64,000 nucleotides of DNA from Poa pratensis. Lineage: Eukaryota; Streptophyta; Magnoliopsida; Poales; Poaceae. Position numbers and translations under genes: made by a program. Below are positions 52,001-63,000 of this stretch, one piece after another. The stretch's first letter is position 1; the number at the start of each line of letters is the position of its first letter. The notes below the pieces were generated by a model, which saw only the letters and a list, made by a program, of their open reading frames with translations, did not search any database and was not told the DNA's origin. The stretch covers positions 20,705,497-20,769,496 of the forward strand of contig CAMZMU010000048.1 of the NCBI GenBank assembly GCA_947311845.1, written 5' to 3'.

Positions 52001-53671
52001 GGACGAGTGCGGCCGGTGCTGGAGACGAGGGCGAGGATGGCCGGGGCTGCAGCACGGCGCGAGGGCGGCCGGGGCGGTAGAATAAGGCGATGCGGCCGGG
52101 GCGGTAGAAGAAGGCGAATGCGACCGGAGATCGAGAAGAAGGCGGCCGGGGAGGTAGAAGAACGACGTCGCGGCAGGTCCAGGGTGGCCGGCCGCGGAAG
52201 ATGGTCGGGCCGGCGACGAGATCCGACCACGGGGGAGGCTAGATGTAGCAGAGGCCGAGGATAGCTCGATCGCCGAAGGGCAAGTCCAGGGCGGCGGCGG
52301 TCGCGGGAGGCAAAGAAGACGGGGAGGTGAGAGGGGTGGGGGGAGGGAATGTGTGGCTATCCATTGGGCCCGACGCGGAGAGGAGGACAAAGGGGCGGAC
52401 CGAGAGGTTGTCCGCCCAGCCCCAAAGCTGGCCCAAAGTTGGGACGCGTTTGGGGCGAAAACAGGTGTTCGCCCGGACACATGGCCGTATGCGCCAGCTT
52501 GTTGGAGCACCTCATTTGTACGTTCGGACAAATATGGACTGGGCTGATCCGTATGCGCCATCCCGTTGGAGGTGCATTCCAATATGTGAACCCTGGTAAT
52601 AACGGTACTAAGTAATGTCTGAACTGAAGCGTTTTACTGGATGCACATGGAGTAATCCATTTGCCATGAAGTGAAAATAATTAACTACTTCATGATTTTA
52701 ACTAGAGGATTGGAGACAATTGTACTTTACTACACACAAAAAAAAAGTTCACTCACGCTTTGCTATCAGAACAATTATATGGAGGCAAACGAACCATTTC
52801 TGTAGACAAGTGAGGTAGCATTGTATGAGACCCAGGGCTCTCGGTACACTCAAATTCAAGCCGACAAACAAGGGGAAGTCATTAAAGTAACCCTGATAAA
52901 CATGCACGCATTACTGCAATTTGCGACCGACAAGTATTTGGCGTTCCACAGTTCAAACTTCCAGGTGCAAATAGAATGACAGTACCACTAGCTGCCCTAT
53001 CCAAAGCAGTCTGACAGAAATACCTAAAGGAGTCATTTATTCCCCATTCTATTGTTGAAATGTTACTGCACACAGGACTAACGTACGTACTACGTTAGTC
53101 AGTTTGTCCAAGTACATAGATAGTACTGACGAAACCTTCAGCACAACACTGATTTGATCCCACAAGCAAAAGTGCATCGGTTATTCAGTTTATCCAACTG
53201 TTACATACACACACTGAGCCACTGCCCCAGCGGCCGATCTAGATTCTGGAGTAGACTGCTACGAACAAACTAGAGACGAGTTTTTTTTTTTTAGGGACGA
53301 CACAGTTCACGAGCGCACGGCGTCTTAATTCACCGCAACAAGGAGTTTCAGGACACAAAATAGATGTGGATGACTTTTTACCGGTGGAGGCGGAGATCTT
53401 GAAGGTGGCCGGCTCGCCGCGGACGACGGGTCGGGGACGATCTCCACGCCGCTCACCTTCACCGGGTAGTGGCGCCCCTTACCTGCAGCAAAACCGAACC
53501 AACAGAAAAGGTAAGCTCGCACCGCGCGGAGACGATTCACTGAATCTCCAAACGGGGGCAGGAGGAGGGTCCAGAGCACTCACTGCAGTACTCGAAGTCG
53601 GAGGCGGCGGCCGAGGAGGCGGAGAGCAGGAGCGCCCCGGCGAGGAGGAGCCGGCCGAGGTTGCTCACCAT
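49086..53671 (-). CDS. ML-domain lipid-binding protein (NPC2/MD-2-related)
   Basis: Four exons: 53671-53584, 53482-53382, 49516-49359, 49193-49086. The product is a secreted protein of about 151 residues. The N-terminus MVSNLGRLLLAGALLLSASS is a signal peptide. Family marks are YPVKVSGVEIVPDP, GKLVIDVTYFIFHVH, ETHDFCSGTPCP, EQTLPSFTPP, then GSYSLQMKLLGDKNEELTCI and a C-terminal FGFNIGF. Paired Cys residues fit the disulfides of the ML beta-sandwich, which binds sterols or phospholipids (plant phosphatidylglycerol/phosphatidylinositol transfer-type). One base is missing in exon 2 at about 53427 (CCG then TCG instead of a continuing frame); allowing for it, coding length is 456 bases. Intron 2 is 3.9 kb and stuffed with transposons, which may affect splicing. 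Confidence 0.88.
49733..50230 (-). pseudogene. RTE-clade LINE fragment in ML intron 2
   Basis: The minus strand encodes the end of an RTE-type ORF: VAEMRMLRWMCGHTRKDWVR, RLRWFGHIERRPPEAP and GRGRPNLTWEESVKRDLKDW. On the plus strand it opens with a CAA repeat (the RTE tail is a TTG repeat on the minus strand). A perfect 18-base duplication AGAACAAGATCTAGAGTA flanks it (49715-49732, 50231-50248). It is 5'-truncated. Confidence 0.95.
50277..50393. mobile_element. Short Harbinger/Tourist-type MITE
   Basis: GGGCACCTCCAAC at the left and its complement GTTGGAGGTGCC at the right bound 117 bp with further inverted similarity (GGACAC...GTCC). It abuts the transposase-bearing element. Confidence 0.6.
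50386..52578 (-). mobile_element. PIF/Harbinger transposon with broken transposase
   Basis: Inverted ends of the CCAACGG-CTGGCGCAT type occur at about 50390 (inner left), 52480-52510 (inner right) and 52550-52578 (outer right), and enclose a minus-strand Harbinger transposase. The 3-bp duplication TAA is seen left of the outer end (50274-50276) but no clean partner at the right. The 5' third (52000-52330) is GC-rich and only low-complexity. Confidence 0.75.
50574..51855 (-). pseudogene. Harbinger (PIF) DDE transposase, disabled
   Basis: It starts MDSDDEFLYQTFIDTSDESS. Family segments are YPADVFRRRFRMGQPLFMRL, ESMYRFCQAVV, the first catalytic Asp region GFPGMLGCIDCMHWEWKNGP, then SFFGMAGSNNDINVL with the second Asp, and CRKDVERAFSVLQSRFAIV with the catalytic Glu region. 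Breaks: a small deletion at about 50995 removes part of the segment after EYNK and shifts frame; a TGA lies at 50723-50725; another one-base loss is at about 50625. It sits inside ML intron 2. Confidence 0.88.
52583..53381. other. Remainder of ML intron 2
   Basis: AT-rich intron sequence. No element recognised. Confidence 0.5.
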
Positions 53672-54099
53672 CGCTGAAAAGCAAAGCTCTGTGGTGTCGC
53701 CACTGGGCTCATCGGCTGGTGGACTGACACGAGGCTTGTTGACGAGTACGTGGGCCCGGCCAACTGAAGGGGTACTACTTATCTTTTGTGTATATCTGGG
53801 CCTTGTTGGCCCGTCATGTTACTCCTTGCAGGGGAGCGCCTTTGTGCCGCCCCGTAATTCGGCGGCGCCTACGTTGTCCCGTTCGTGGGCCCGCCCATTT
53901 TCATTTCGCATTTGTTTGACTGTTTCGTAACTGGTAAAAAAATGAAAAAACATATCGCTACAAGCAGCAATCGAACCTGGTATACGGAAAAAAACAGTAG
54001 TAACCAACAGAGCTGAAAATTGTTTGTGTTGTACAAATATAAAATAAATAAAATATACAAAATGTATTAACAGATCAGTACAATTAAAAAAATGAATAT

Positions 54100-55400
54100 T
54101 GTTTAGTTTGGAACCATTTGAAAACTTGAAACCATTTTTAAATTTAGAACCATTTTCAAATTGGAACTATTTTAAAAAATGAATAATTTTCAAAACTGGA
54201 ATAATTTTAAATTTGGAACCATTTTCAAAACTAGAACCATTTTTTAATTTGGAACCATTGTTAAATTCAAAAACATTTTTAAATTTGGAACCATTTCCAA
54301 AATAGAATCATTTTTAAATTTGGAGCCATTTCAAAAATGAAATCGTTTTCAGAAATGAACAAATTAAAATTTGGAACAATTTTAGAAATGGAACCATTTT
54401 CAAATTTGGAACCATTTTCGAAATCAAAACCATTTTGCAGAACTATTTTCAAAATTGGAACCATTTTTAAATCTGGAACCAATTTTCAAAATCTGAACCA
54501 TTTTCAAATTGGGAACCATTTTCAAATTCGAAACCATTATTAAAATGGAACCATTTTCGAAAACTAACAATTTCAAACTTGAAACCATTTTTAATTTGGA
54601 ACCATTTTCAAAAATAAATCATTTTCGAAAAATCGGAACCATTTTTTTCATTCGGAATCATTTTAAAAAATCGGTACCATTTTTTCAGTTCGGAACCATT
54701 TTAAAAAAGGAACCACTTCCTAAAAATCGAAACCATTTTCAAAAATCGGAACCATTTTTTGTTCGGAACCATTTTAAAAAAGGAACCATTTTTCGGTCCG
54801 AAACCATTTTCAGAAATCGGAACCATTTTTTCGGTTCGGAACCATTTTAAAAAAGGAATCATTTTTTCGGTTCAAAACCATTTTAAAAAAGGAATCATTT
54901 TCGGAAAATCGGAACCATTTTTTGGTTCGAAACCATTTTCATAAAGCAACCATTTTTTTAGTTCAAAAACATTTAAAAAAGGAACCATTTTTCGGTTCAG
55001 AATCCATTTAAAAAAGGAATCATTTCGAAAAATCGAAACCATTTTTACAAATCAGAACAAAAAAAATTCGTTTGAAACCATTTTTTTTTGTTCGAAACCA
55101 TTTTAAAAAAGGAACCAAAAAAGGAACCATTTTAAAAATCGGAACCATTTTTCGTCTCGGAACATTTTCAAAAAGGTACCATTTTTCCGGTTCAAAACCA
55201 TTTTTGAAAAGGAACCATTTTCTAAATATCGGAACCATTTTTTCGGTTCGGAACCATTTTTAGAAAGGAACCATTTTTTTGGTTCAGAACCATTTTCGAA
55301 AAATCGAAACCATTTATCATTTTCAAAAATCGAAACCTTTTTTTGGTTCGGACCCATTTTTTAAAACGAAACATCTTTTCGAAAATATGAACCATTTTCA
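54100..55400. repeat. Degenerate AACCATTTT tandem array
   Basis: Words such as GGAACCATTTTCAAAA recur every 15-35 bases for about 1.3 kb. They drift from an A/T-type unit (GGAACCATTTTCAAATTT) on the left to a CGGTTCGGAACCATTTT type on the right. ORFs inside are translations of the repeat. Confidence 0.85.
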
Positions 55401-55599
55401 AAATAAGCAAAAATTAAAACATAAAAAGAAAAAGGAAAAGTGTAACAATAAGACGAAAAAAACAAAAAAACATAACGTGAAAAGAACAAAAAAAATGAAA
55501 ACGAAAAAAAAGGAAACGGAAAAAGGAAACAGAAAAAGAAAGAATTAAACGAAAACAGGAAACAAGTAAGTCGAAGTATAATGATATATGAAGCAAATG

Positions 55600-55671
55600 A
55601 TCCCGGTGGCTCACTGGTTAGGCTCACCTAGCACTCTACAGGGGGGCCTGGGTTCGAAACCCGCCGAAGCG
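55600..55671 (+). ncRNA. tRNA-like Pol III promoter module (SINE-head candidate)
   Basis: A-box TGGCTCACTGG (55607-55617) and B-box GGTTCGAAACC (55651-55661) are 44 bases apart, as in tRNAs. The T-arm pairs partly, but the acceptor ends (ATCCCGG and CGAAGCG) do not pair, so it is not a working tRNA gene. Confidence 0.4.
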
Positions 55672-55855
55672 ACTTGTATCCAATTTTTATCTGCGCTGGA
55701 GGAGTGCTATTGGGCTGGCCCCGTACCGTTCGTGATCGGAAATTCTTCAGGCGGCGCTAAACTATGGGGCGCTAACGGGCGACATTTAGGTTCCGCAGCA
55801 CTTGTCTAAGATGAATTGGGCCGGGATGGATGTCTTCAGTCTTACTTTAGAAGCC

Positions 55856-57356
55856 TGATGACCCACAAGTATAGGGGGTGTATCGTAGTACTTTCGATAA
55901 ATAAGAGTGTCGAACCCAACGAGGAGCAGAAGGTGTTGACAAGCGGTTTTGATGAAGGATTCACTGTAAATGCTCTCAGACAAGTTTTTAGGAGTTTTTG
56001 ATATGACAGATAAATAAAGTACAAGTAAATAAAATGCAGTAATAATAGTTGCAGCGAGTGGCCCAATCCTTTCTACAGCAAAGGACAAGCCGGTTGTTGT
56101 ACTTATAATGACCAAACGTTCTTGAGGACACACGGGAATATTGTCAAGTGCTTTCGCTTCATATAGTTGATTAATCTTCATTGTTTTGATAAGTGTTGTG
56201 TGGGTGAACCTATGCTAATGCACCGCCCTTCCTAGGACTAATACATACTTGTGATTATACCCCTTGCAAGCATCCGCAAATACAAGAAAGTAATTAAGAT
56301 AAACTAACCACAGCCTTAAACTTTGAGATCCTGCTATCCCTCATGCATCGATATACCAACGGGTGTTCAGGTTTCTGTCACTCCGGCAACCCCACAATTG
56401 GCAAACGAATACACAATGCATTCCCCTAGGCCCATAAAGGTGAAGTATCATGTAGTCGACGTTCACATGACACCACTAGAAGAATAACACCACAACTTAA
56501 GCATCAAACCATTAAATATTACTCAACATAGTTCACTACTAACATCAAGACTTCTCCCATGTCCTCAAGAACTAAACGAACTACTCACAAGACATCATAC
56601 GGAACATGATCAGAGGTGATATGATGATGAATAACAATCTGAACATAAACCTTAGTCCAATGGTTTCACCCAATAGCATCAATAACAAGAGTAATCAACA
56701 CCGGGAGAGTTTCCCCTATGAAATAGACAAGATTCAGCCCTAGATGTTATAGCGGAGACGGGGTGCAGCGGCGGTGATGATGGTGTTGGCGGTGGAGATG
56801 ATGATGATGATGATCCCGATGAAGTCCAGCTCGATGACGGTGATGATGGCGACGATTTCCCCCTCCGGGAGGGAATTTCCCCCGGCAGATTTCTTCCTGC
56901 AGGGGAGCTTTTCGCTCTCTGGTGTTTTCCGCCTCGTGGAGGCGGCGGAATATTTCGATGGCCGTCCTCCTGTGTTAGGGTTCGAGGGGGTCAAGTACGC
57001 GAAGGGGGAACGGCTGAGGTGGGCCAGGGCCCCCAAACCACCTGTCGGCGCGGCGGGGCCCCCGCGCCAGGGTGAGGAGGGCCCACCTGGCCCTTCTCAG
57101 CCTCCCCTTTTGGCCTCCTCCATCTTCTGGTAAAATAGGAACTTCCATATGTCTCCTTCGATTTATTGATCTTCAGAAATAGTGCATCTCGACGGTGCTT
57201 TTTCCAGCAGAATCCTGACTCCGGTGTCCAATTCTCCATTATTCATCAAACATGCAAAATAGGTAAAATAACATAAGTAACACTTCTAAATATGAAATAT
57301 ATCGATGAATAGCAGTAAATTATGATATAAAATAGTGATGCAAAATGGACGTATCA
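55856..57356 (-). repeat. 3' LTR of the right Gypsy element
   Basis: On the minus strand it starts TGATACGTCCATTTTGCATC at 57356 and ends ACTTGTGGGTCATCA at 55856 (1501 bp). AAGCC at 55851-55855 would be one copy of the target duplication. Confidence 0.88.
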
Positions 57357-57372
57357 ACCCCCCCAAGCTTAG
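57357..57372 (-). promoter_or_regulatory. Polypurine tract of right Gypsy element
   Basis: CTAAGCTTGGGGGGGT on the minus strand lies directly before the LTR start. A second copy of AAGCTTGGGGGAGTGC occurs upstream at about 59125-59140. Confidence 0.75.
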
Positions 57373-59173
57373 ACCTCGCTTGTCCCCAAGCGAAAACTGA
57401 GCTCAGTAAACATGACCACAAGTTTATGGAGCAAAGTGTCGATAAATAAAATACGGACAAGAAGCATCACATTCATTGATACACAAGTCATTCTAGACAG
57501 CAACTTCCCTTCATATAATCTAACTTGAAATAAGTAAAGGGAACCACGATGAAGTGCATAAAGAGAACCATGATTGGTGAAGGCAAACTTAAACTCTTGG
57601 TCAGAGAACAATTAACAGATCATACTTATCTTTCGAGAAGAGTCTTTATATCAGAGCTTATATAGCAGAACTTACATGCCTTAATCATAACAGTCTCCTT
57701 ACAGTCATTGATAACTTTCAAAGTTATATTCATTCGGATAAAAGCTATTGTGCGAAACAAGGAAATGAGAGATATGATTAGAAGTATCAACACATATAAC
57801 TAATTGGATCTCAACAACTCAAATGCTTGCTTGAGATAGAGAGGAATGGGTTTACTGACTCAACAATAATGTAAAAGATAGGCCCTTCGCAGAGGGAAGC
57901 AGGGATTAAATCATGTGCTAGAGCTTTTAAGTTTTGCAAAGCATATAGAGAGTATGAAAATAGTTGTTTGAGCTATGTATGTCGTTGTCAACGAATCGTA
58001 GTAAAGTGAACACTAACCCCTTGTCAACCAGACTTTCAAGAGCGGCTCCCATGAAGGACGTTATCTCTACCAGCAAGGTAGATCATCCCTCTTCTCTTTT
58101 GTTTACACATGTATTTTAGTTTCTTTATAGTTGACACTCCTCCCAACCTTTTGCTTACACAAGCCATGGCTAACCGAATCCTCGGGTGCCTTCCAACATT
58201 CACATACCATGGAGGAGTGTCTATTTGCAAATTAAGTTGCTTACTGATAAATCAGGGCAAAACATGTGAAGAGAATTATTAATGAAAGTTGTAGTTAATT
58301 GGGACTGGGCACCCCATTTGCCAGCTCTTTTTGCAAATTGTTGGATAAGCGGTGTATATGCCACTAGTCCATTGGTGAAAGTCTGTTTGACAAAAGTGCT
58401 AGAGAAACTCTACAGAACCCTCATGAGCTAATAAACAGTGACACAAAACTAGGAGTAATAAGTTTTGAATAATTTAAAGGTAGCACATGAAGTATTTACT
58501 TGGAATGGCGCAAAATACCATATAGTAGGAAGTTATGGTGGACTCGAATGGCAATGGTTTGGCTCAAGGTTTGGATGTATGAGAAGCATTCCCTCTCGAT
58601 ACAGGTCTTTGGCTAGCAAGGTTATGTAGCAAGCATAAGAGTTGAGGGATACAAACAATTATACAAGTGATAAGAATAATCATGCAATCTTCCTTAGAAG
58701 CACAAATAGTTTAACTTAAGAATACTAAGCTTATGAGCTACAAAGAAAGAAAGATCATGGAATAATATATTTGCATGCACTCCCTCTCTCTACTTAAGTC
58801 TCAAAGTATTGTCTACTACTGACCAATGCTAAGTTTGCCAAAACCAAAAAGATTAACTTGGTGCTCTAAAAAGTGATCCCTATACTAACAACAAGGTTAT
58901 CAATATGAAAGAGAATTGCAAGCTAAAATAAAGTATGCAGAAAGTAAATGATAAAACTTCTCATTAATATTTCATAACGGCAACTCACACCAAGGGATAC
59001 ATAGATAACCAACTAAAAGAGAGATACTTCCACATTGCAAACCATCATATAAGATAACTTCCCTACTCACGATATGACTTTATGGAAAAGTAAAAGGTAA
59101 AGATAATGATGTGATACCGCGGCACTCCCCCAAGCTTGGAACAAACCAAGGGGATGCCAATACTTATGATGAA

Positions 59174-59674
59174 TTACTCCTTCGGTGGTGGTGGTGAATT
59201 GTCCTCATCATCAGACTTCCAGGGAAGGGGTTTCCCATCAACAAAGGACGACTTGGTTTCGATTATCCTGAAACTAGCAGCAGCGCTTATGTTTTTAAAC
59301 CGAGTTTCATACTCACAGTTTTGATTCTGGACATCATAGAGTTGCGCCTGCAGTTTGTTGGTGGTGTTGATGAGGTGAAATATGTCTTCCCAGAGTTGTG
59401 CAGTCTCCTTCTTATGTTCAGCGACCAGCGCGGACACCATTGAGTGGAAGACTCCCACTTCACGTTCCGCCAGCTTTTTGTATGTGAAGACCTCTTGCTC
59501 CAGCTTCTCCATCCTGGCTTCCAGGCTCCCTTCTCCTTTGGGTCCTCGCACGTCTTCCGTCTGCAGCTTTCCATCAACCATCTGCGACTCCTTGGGATGC
59601 ATCTTCAGCTCATCCATGTATGGGGTGACGACGTTCACAAAGAAACTGTCCTTTGGAGGCTTCGATGAAGACAT
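59174..59674 (-). CDS. Extra 3' ORF of Gypsy element, coiled-coil protein
   Basis: It lies between integrase and the 3' non-coding region, with its own ATG (MSSSKPPKDSFFVNVVTPYM). Of 166 residues, about 50-130 are heptad-like and charged (ARMEKLEQEVFTYKKL, ALVAEHKKETAQLWEDIF), predicting a coiled coil. The C-terminus is acidic, then polyproline (DDEDNSPPPPKE). No known domain is recognised. Its place resembles the env-like position of some plant Gypsy elements, but there is no signal peptide or membrane segment. It may instead be made from a spliced RNA. Function unknown. Confidence 0.6.
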   Translation of the reverse strand: MSSSKPPKDSFFVNVVTPYMDELKMHPKESQMVDGKLQTEDVRGPKGEGSLEARMEKLEQEVFTYKKLAEREVGVFHSMVSALVAEHKKETAQLWEDIFHLINTTNKLQAQLYDVQNQNCEYETRFKNISAAASFRIIETKSSFVDGKPLPWKSDDEDNSPPPPKE

Positions 59675-60009
59675 GGCAGCTCTAGATCTGAAAACAATAT
59701 CTGGACAGAAACAGCTCGAAACGAAACACGATGAAAAGGCGAGATACGAACCTCGGGGGTTCGGGTGAGTTATATAGCAAAAAGTTTTACAACATAAGGA
59801 AGGTACAGGAGGAAACCTGATCGGAGACGAGCTCCGGGGTGCTCAAACCACCAGGCGGCGCGGCTGGGGGGCCCACCGCGCCGACCTATGGTTTGGGCAC
59901 CACGGGTGCCGTCTCCCATCCGGTTCGGTCTCTTATTTTTCCATATTTAATAAAAACGACGAAAATATCTTCTAGAAAGTTATTCGCGAAACTTTTCTTA
60001 CCGAAACTG

Positions 60010-63000
60010 TTACCTATTCGAATCGAATTCTGCAGTCCCAGAAAAATGTTCTTCAATGAAAGTTTCCGGAGTCACCACTTTAATTGTATCAACCTCTTCA
60101 TTAATAGAATCTCCAGAAATATAATGCTTGAGTCTTTGACCATTTACCACTTGTGTAGAGTTATCTTTCAATGAAGCAATTTTTATTGCACCTGAACGAT
60201 ACACCTCCACAATAACAAATGGTCCTTCCCATTTTGAGAGTAACTTTCCTGCAAAAAATCTGAGACGAGACCTATACAATAGAACTTTCTCACCAACATT
60301 AAATTCTCTTTTAAGAATTCTCCTATCATGCCATCTCTTAACTTTTTCTTTAAAGAGTCTAGCATTTTCATAAGCCTCACTTCTCCATTCATCTAAAGAA
60401 CTTAATGCAACAACCTTTTCTCACCGGCAAGTTTAAAATCTCTATTAAGTTCTCTCACTGCCCAATAAGCTTTGTGTTCTAATTCTAAAGGCAAGTGACA
60501 AGCTTTACCATAAACCATTTTATAAGGAGACATGCCCATGGGGTTCTTATAAGCAGTTCTATAAGCCCATAAAGCATCATTTAACTTACTAGCCCAATTT
60601 TTTCTAGATTTATTAACAGTCTTTTGCAAGATAGATTTAATCTCCCTATTTGACAATTCTACTTGTCCACTAGTTTGAGGATGATAGGCTGAAGCAATTC
60701 TATGATTAACACCATATTTAGCAAGAGTCTTTCTAAAACCACCATGGATAAAATGAGAACCTCCATCAGTCATAAGATATCTAGGTACACCAAACCTAGG
60801 AAAAATGACATCTTGAAGCATTTTTAAAGAGGTCTCACCATCAGCACTTTTAGTAGGTATAGCTTCTACCCATTTAGTGACATAATCAACAGCAACAAGT
60901 ATATGAGTATTACCTTGTGAAGAAGGAAAAGGACCCATGAAGTCGAATCCCCAACAATCAAATGGTTCAATAACAAGAGAATAACTCATAGGCATTTCAT
61001 TGCGTCTAGAGATATTACCAACCCTTTGACATTCATCACAAGATAAAATAAACTTTCTTGCATCCTTAAAGAGGGTAGGCCAATAAAAACCTGATTGTAG
61101 AACTTTCTGCGCAGTTCTATCTCCAGCGTGATGCCCTCCATAAGCACTTCCATGGCATTTCCTCAGTATTTCCTGTTGTTCATATTCAGGAACACATCTT
61201 CGCATAATACCATCGACTCCTTCTTTATATAAGTGTGGGTCATCCCAAAAGTAATGCCGCAAGTCATAAAAGAATTTCCTTCTTTGCTGAGCTGAAAAGG
61301 TTGGAGGCAAGTACTTGGAAACAATAAAGTTAGCATAATCAGCATACCAAGGACTATCTCGCGAACTTACACTTATTGCAGCCAATTGTTCATTTGGAAA
61401 GCTATCATTAACAGGAATAGGATCATAAGGAATGCTTTCCAATCTAGACAAATTATCAGCAACAGGATTTTCAGCACCTTTTCTATCTATGATATGCAAA
61501 TCAAATTCTTGCAAAAGAAGTACCCATCTAATAAGCCTTGGCTTAGCATCTTTCTTTTCCATAAGGTATCTAATTGCAGCATGATCAGTATGAATAGTGA
61601 CTTTCGAATCAACTATGTAGGGTCGAAATTTGTCACAAGCAAAAACTACAGCTAGAAATTCTTTTTCAGTAGTGGCATAATTCTTTTGAGCAGAATCAAG
61701 AGTTTTACTAGCATAATGAATAACATTTAACTTTTTATCTACTCGCTGCCCAAGAACAGCGCCTACAGCATAATCACTAGCATCACACATAATTTCAAAA
61801 GGTAAATTCCAATCAGGTGGTTCAACTACAGGAGCGGTGATTAAAGCCTTTTTCAAAGTTTCAAAAGCTTCCTTACAATCATCATCAAAAACAAAGGGTA
61901 CATCTTTTTGAAGAAGATTAGTAAGAGGCTTGGAAATTTTAGAGAAATCTTTAATAAACCTCCTATAAAAACCAGCATGACCAAGAATACTACGAATACC
62001 TTTAACATCTTTGGGACAAGGCATCTTTTCAATTGCCTCCACTTTAGCTCGATCAACTTCAATACCTCTTTCAGAAATTTTATGTCCAAGAACAATTCCT
62101 TCATTAACCATAAAGTGGCATTTCTCCCAATTAAGAACAAGGCTAGTTTCTTCACATCTCTGCAAAACTTTGTCAAGGTTGTGCAAACAATTATCAAAGG
62201 AAGTTCCATAGACGGAGAAATCGTCCATGAAGACTTCCACAATTTCCTCACAAAAGCCATGAAAAATAGCAGACATGCATCTTTGAAAAGTAGCAGGAGC
62301 ATTACATAAACCAAAAGGCATACGTCTATAAGCATAAGTTCCATAAGGACAAGTAAAAGTAGTTTTCTCTTGATCTTGCGCTCTCACAGCAATTTGAGAA
62401 AACCCAGAATACCCATCAAGGAAACAAAAGTGAGTTTTCTTGGACAACCTCTCAAGCATTTGATCAATAAAAGGCAAAGGATAATGATCTTTCTTAGTTA
62501 CTTTGTTAACCTTTCTAAAATCAATGCACATCCTATAACCAACTACTACTCTTTGAGGAATTAGTTCATCATTTTCATTAGGAACAACGGTAATTCCTCC
62601 TTTCTTAGGAACACAATGCACAGGACTTACCCATCTACTATCAGCAATAGGATAAATAATACCAGCTTCAAGAAGTTTTAATACCTCATTTCTTACCACT
62701 TCTTTCATCTTGGGTATTAAACGACGCTGATGCTCAACAACAGGCTTTGCATCAGGTTCCATGTTGATGGCGTGCTGACATATAGTAGGAGAAATTCCCT
62801 TCAGGTCATCAAGAGTATATCCCATAGCTCCGCGGTGTTTCCTCAACACTCCCAATAACCTTTCCTCCTCTGTACCTGAAAGTTTAGAGCTGATAATAAC
62901 AGGATATATTTTCTTATCATCAATATAAGCATATTTAAGATTATCAGGCAGAGGTTTCAAATCAAAAACAGGATCCTCCTTGGGTGGCATTGTGGTACCC

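Larger units (their letters stand above)
53835..55800. mobile_element. Putative long-TIR element around an AACCATTTT array
   Basis: The left end (53835-54030) and the reverse complement of the right end (55600-55800) resemble each other. Both hold GC-rich words with GGCGCC/GGGGCG, a CGTTCGTG/CACGAACGG segment, a GGCCC/GGGCC segment, and a tRNA-like module with a GGTTCGA B-box. The middle is the array. No transposase is present. Boundaries and class are inferred by eye. Confidence 0.4.

Noticed and set aside
51848..52582. 244-codon minus-strand frame upstream of the Harbinger transposase
   Set aside because: Pro/Ser/Arg low complexity across the element end; does not resemble the Myb-like ORF of PIF elements.
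54279..55410. Several ORFs in the AACCATTTT block
   Set aside because: They simply translate the repeat (NHF, GTIF, NGS words).
55600..55671. Functional tRNA gene
   Set aside because: Acceptor stem unpaired and T-stem imperfect, so only a tRNA-derived module is supported.
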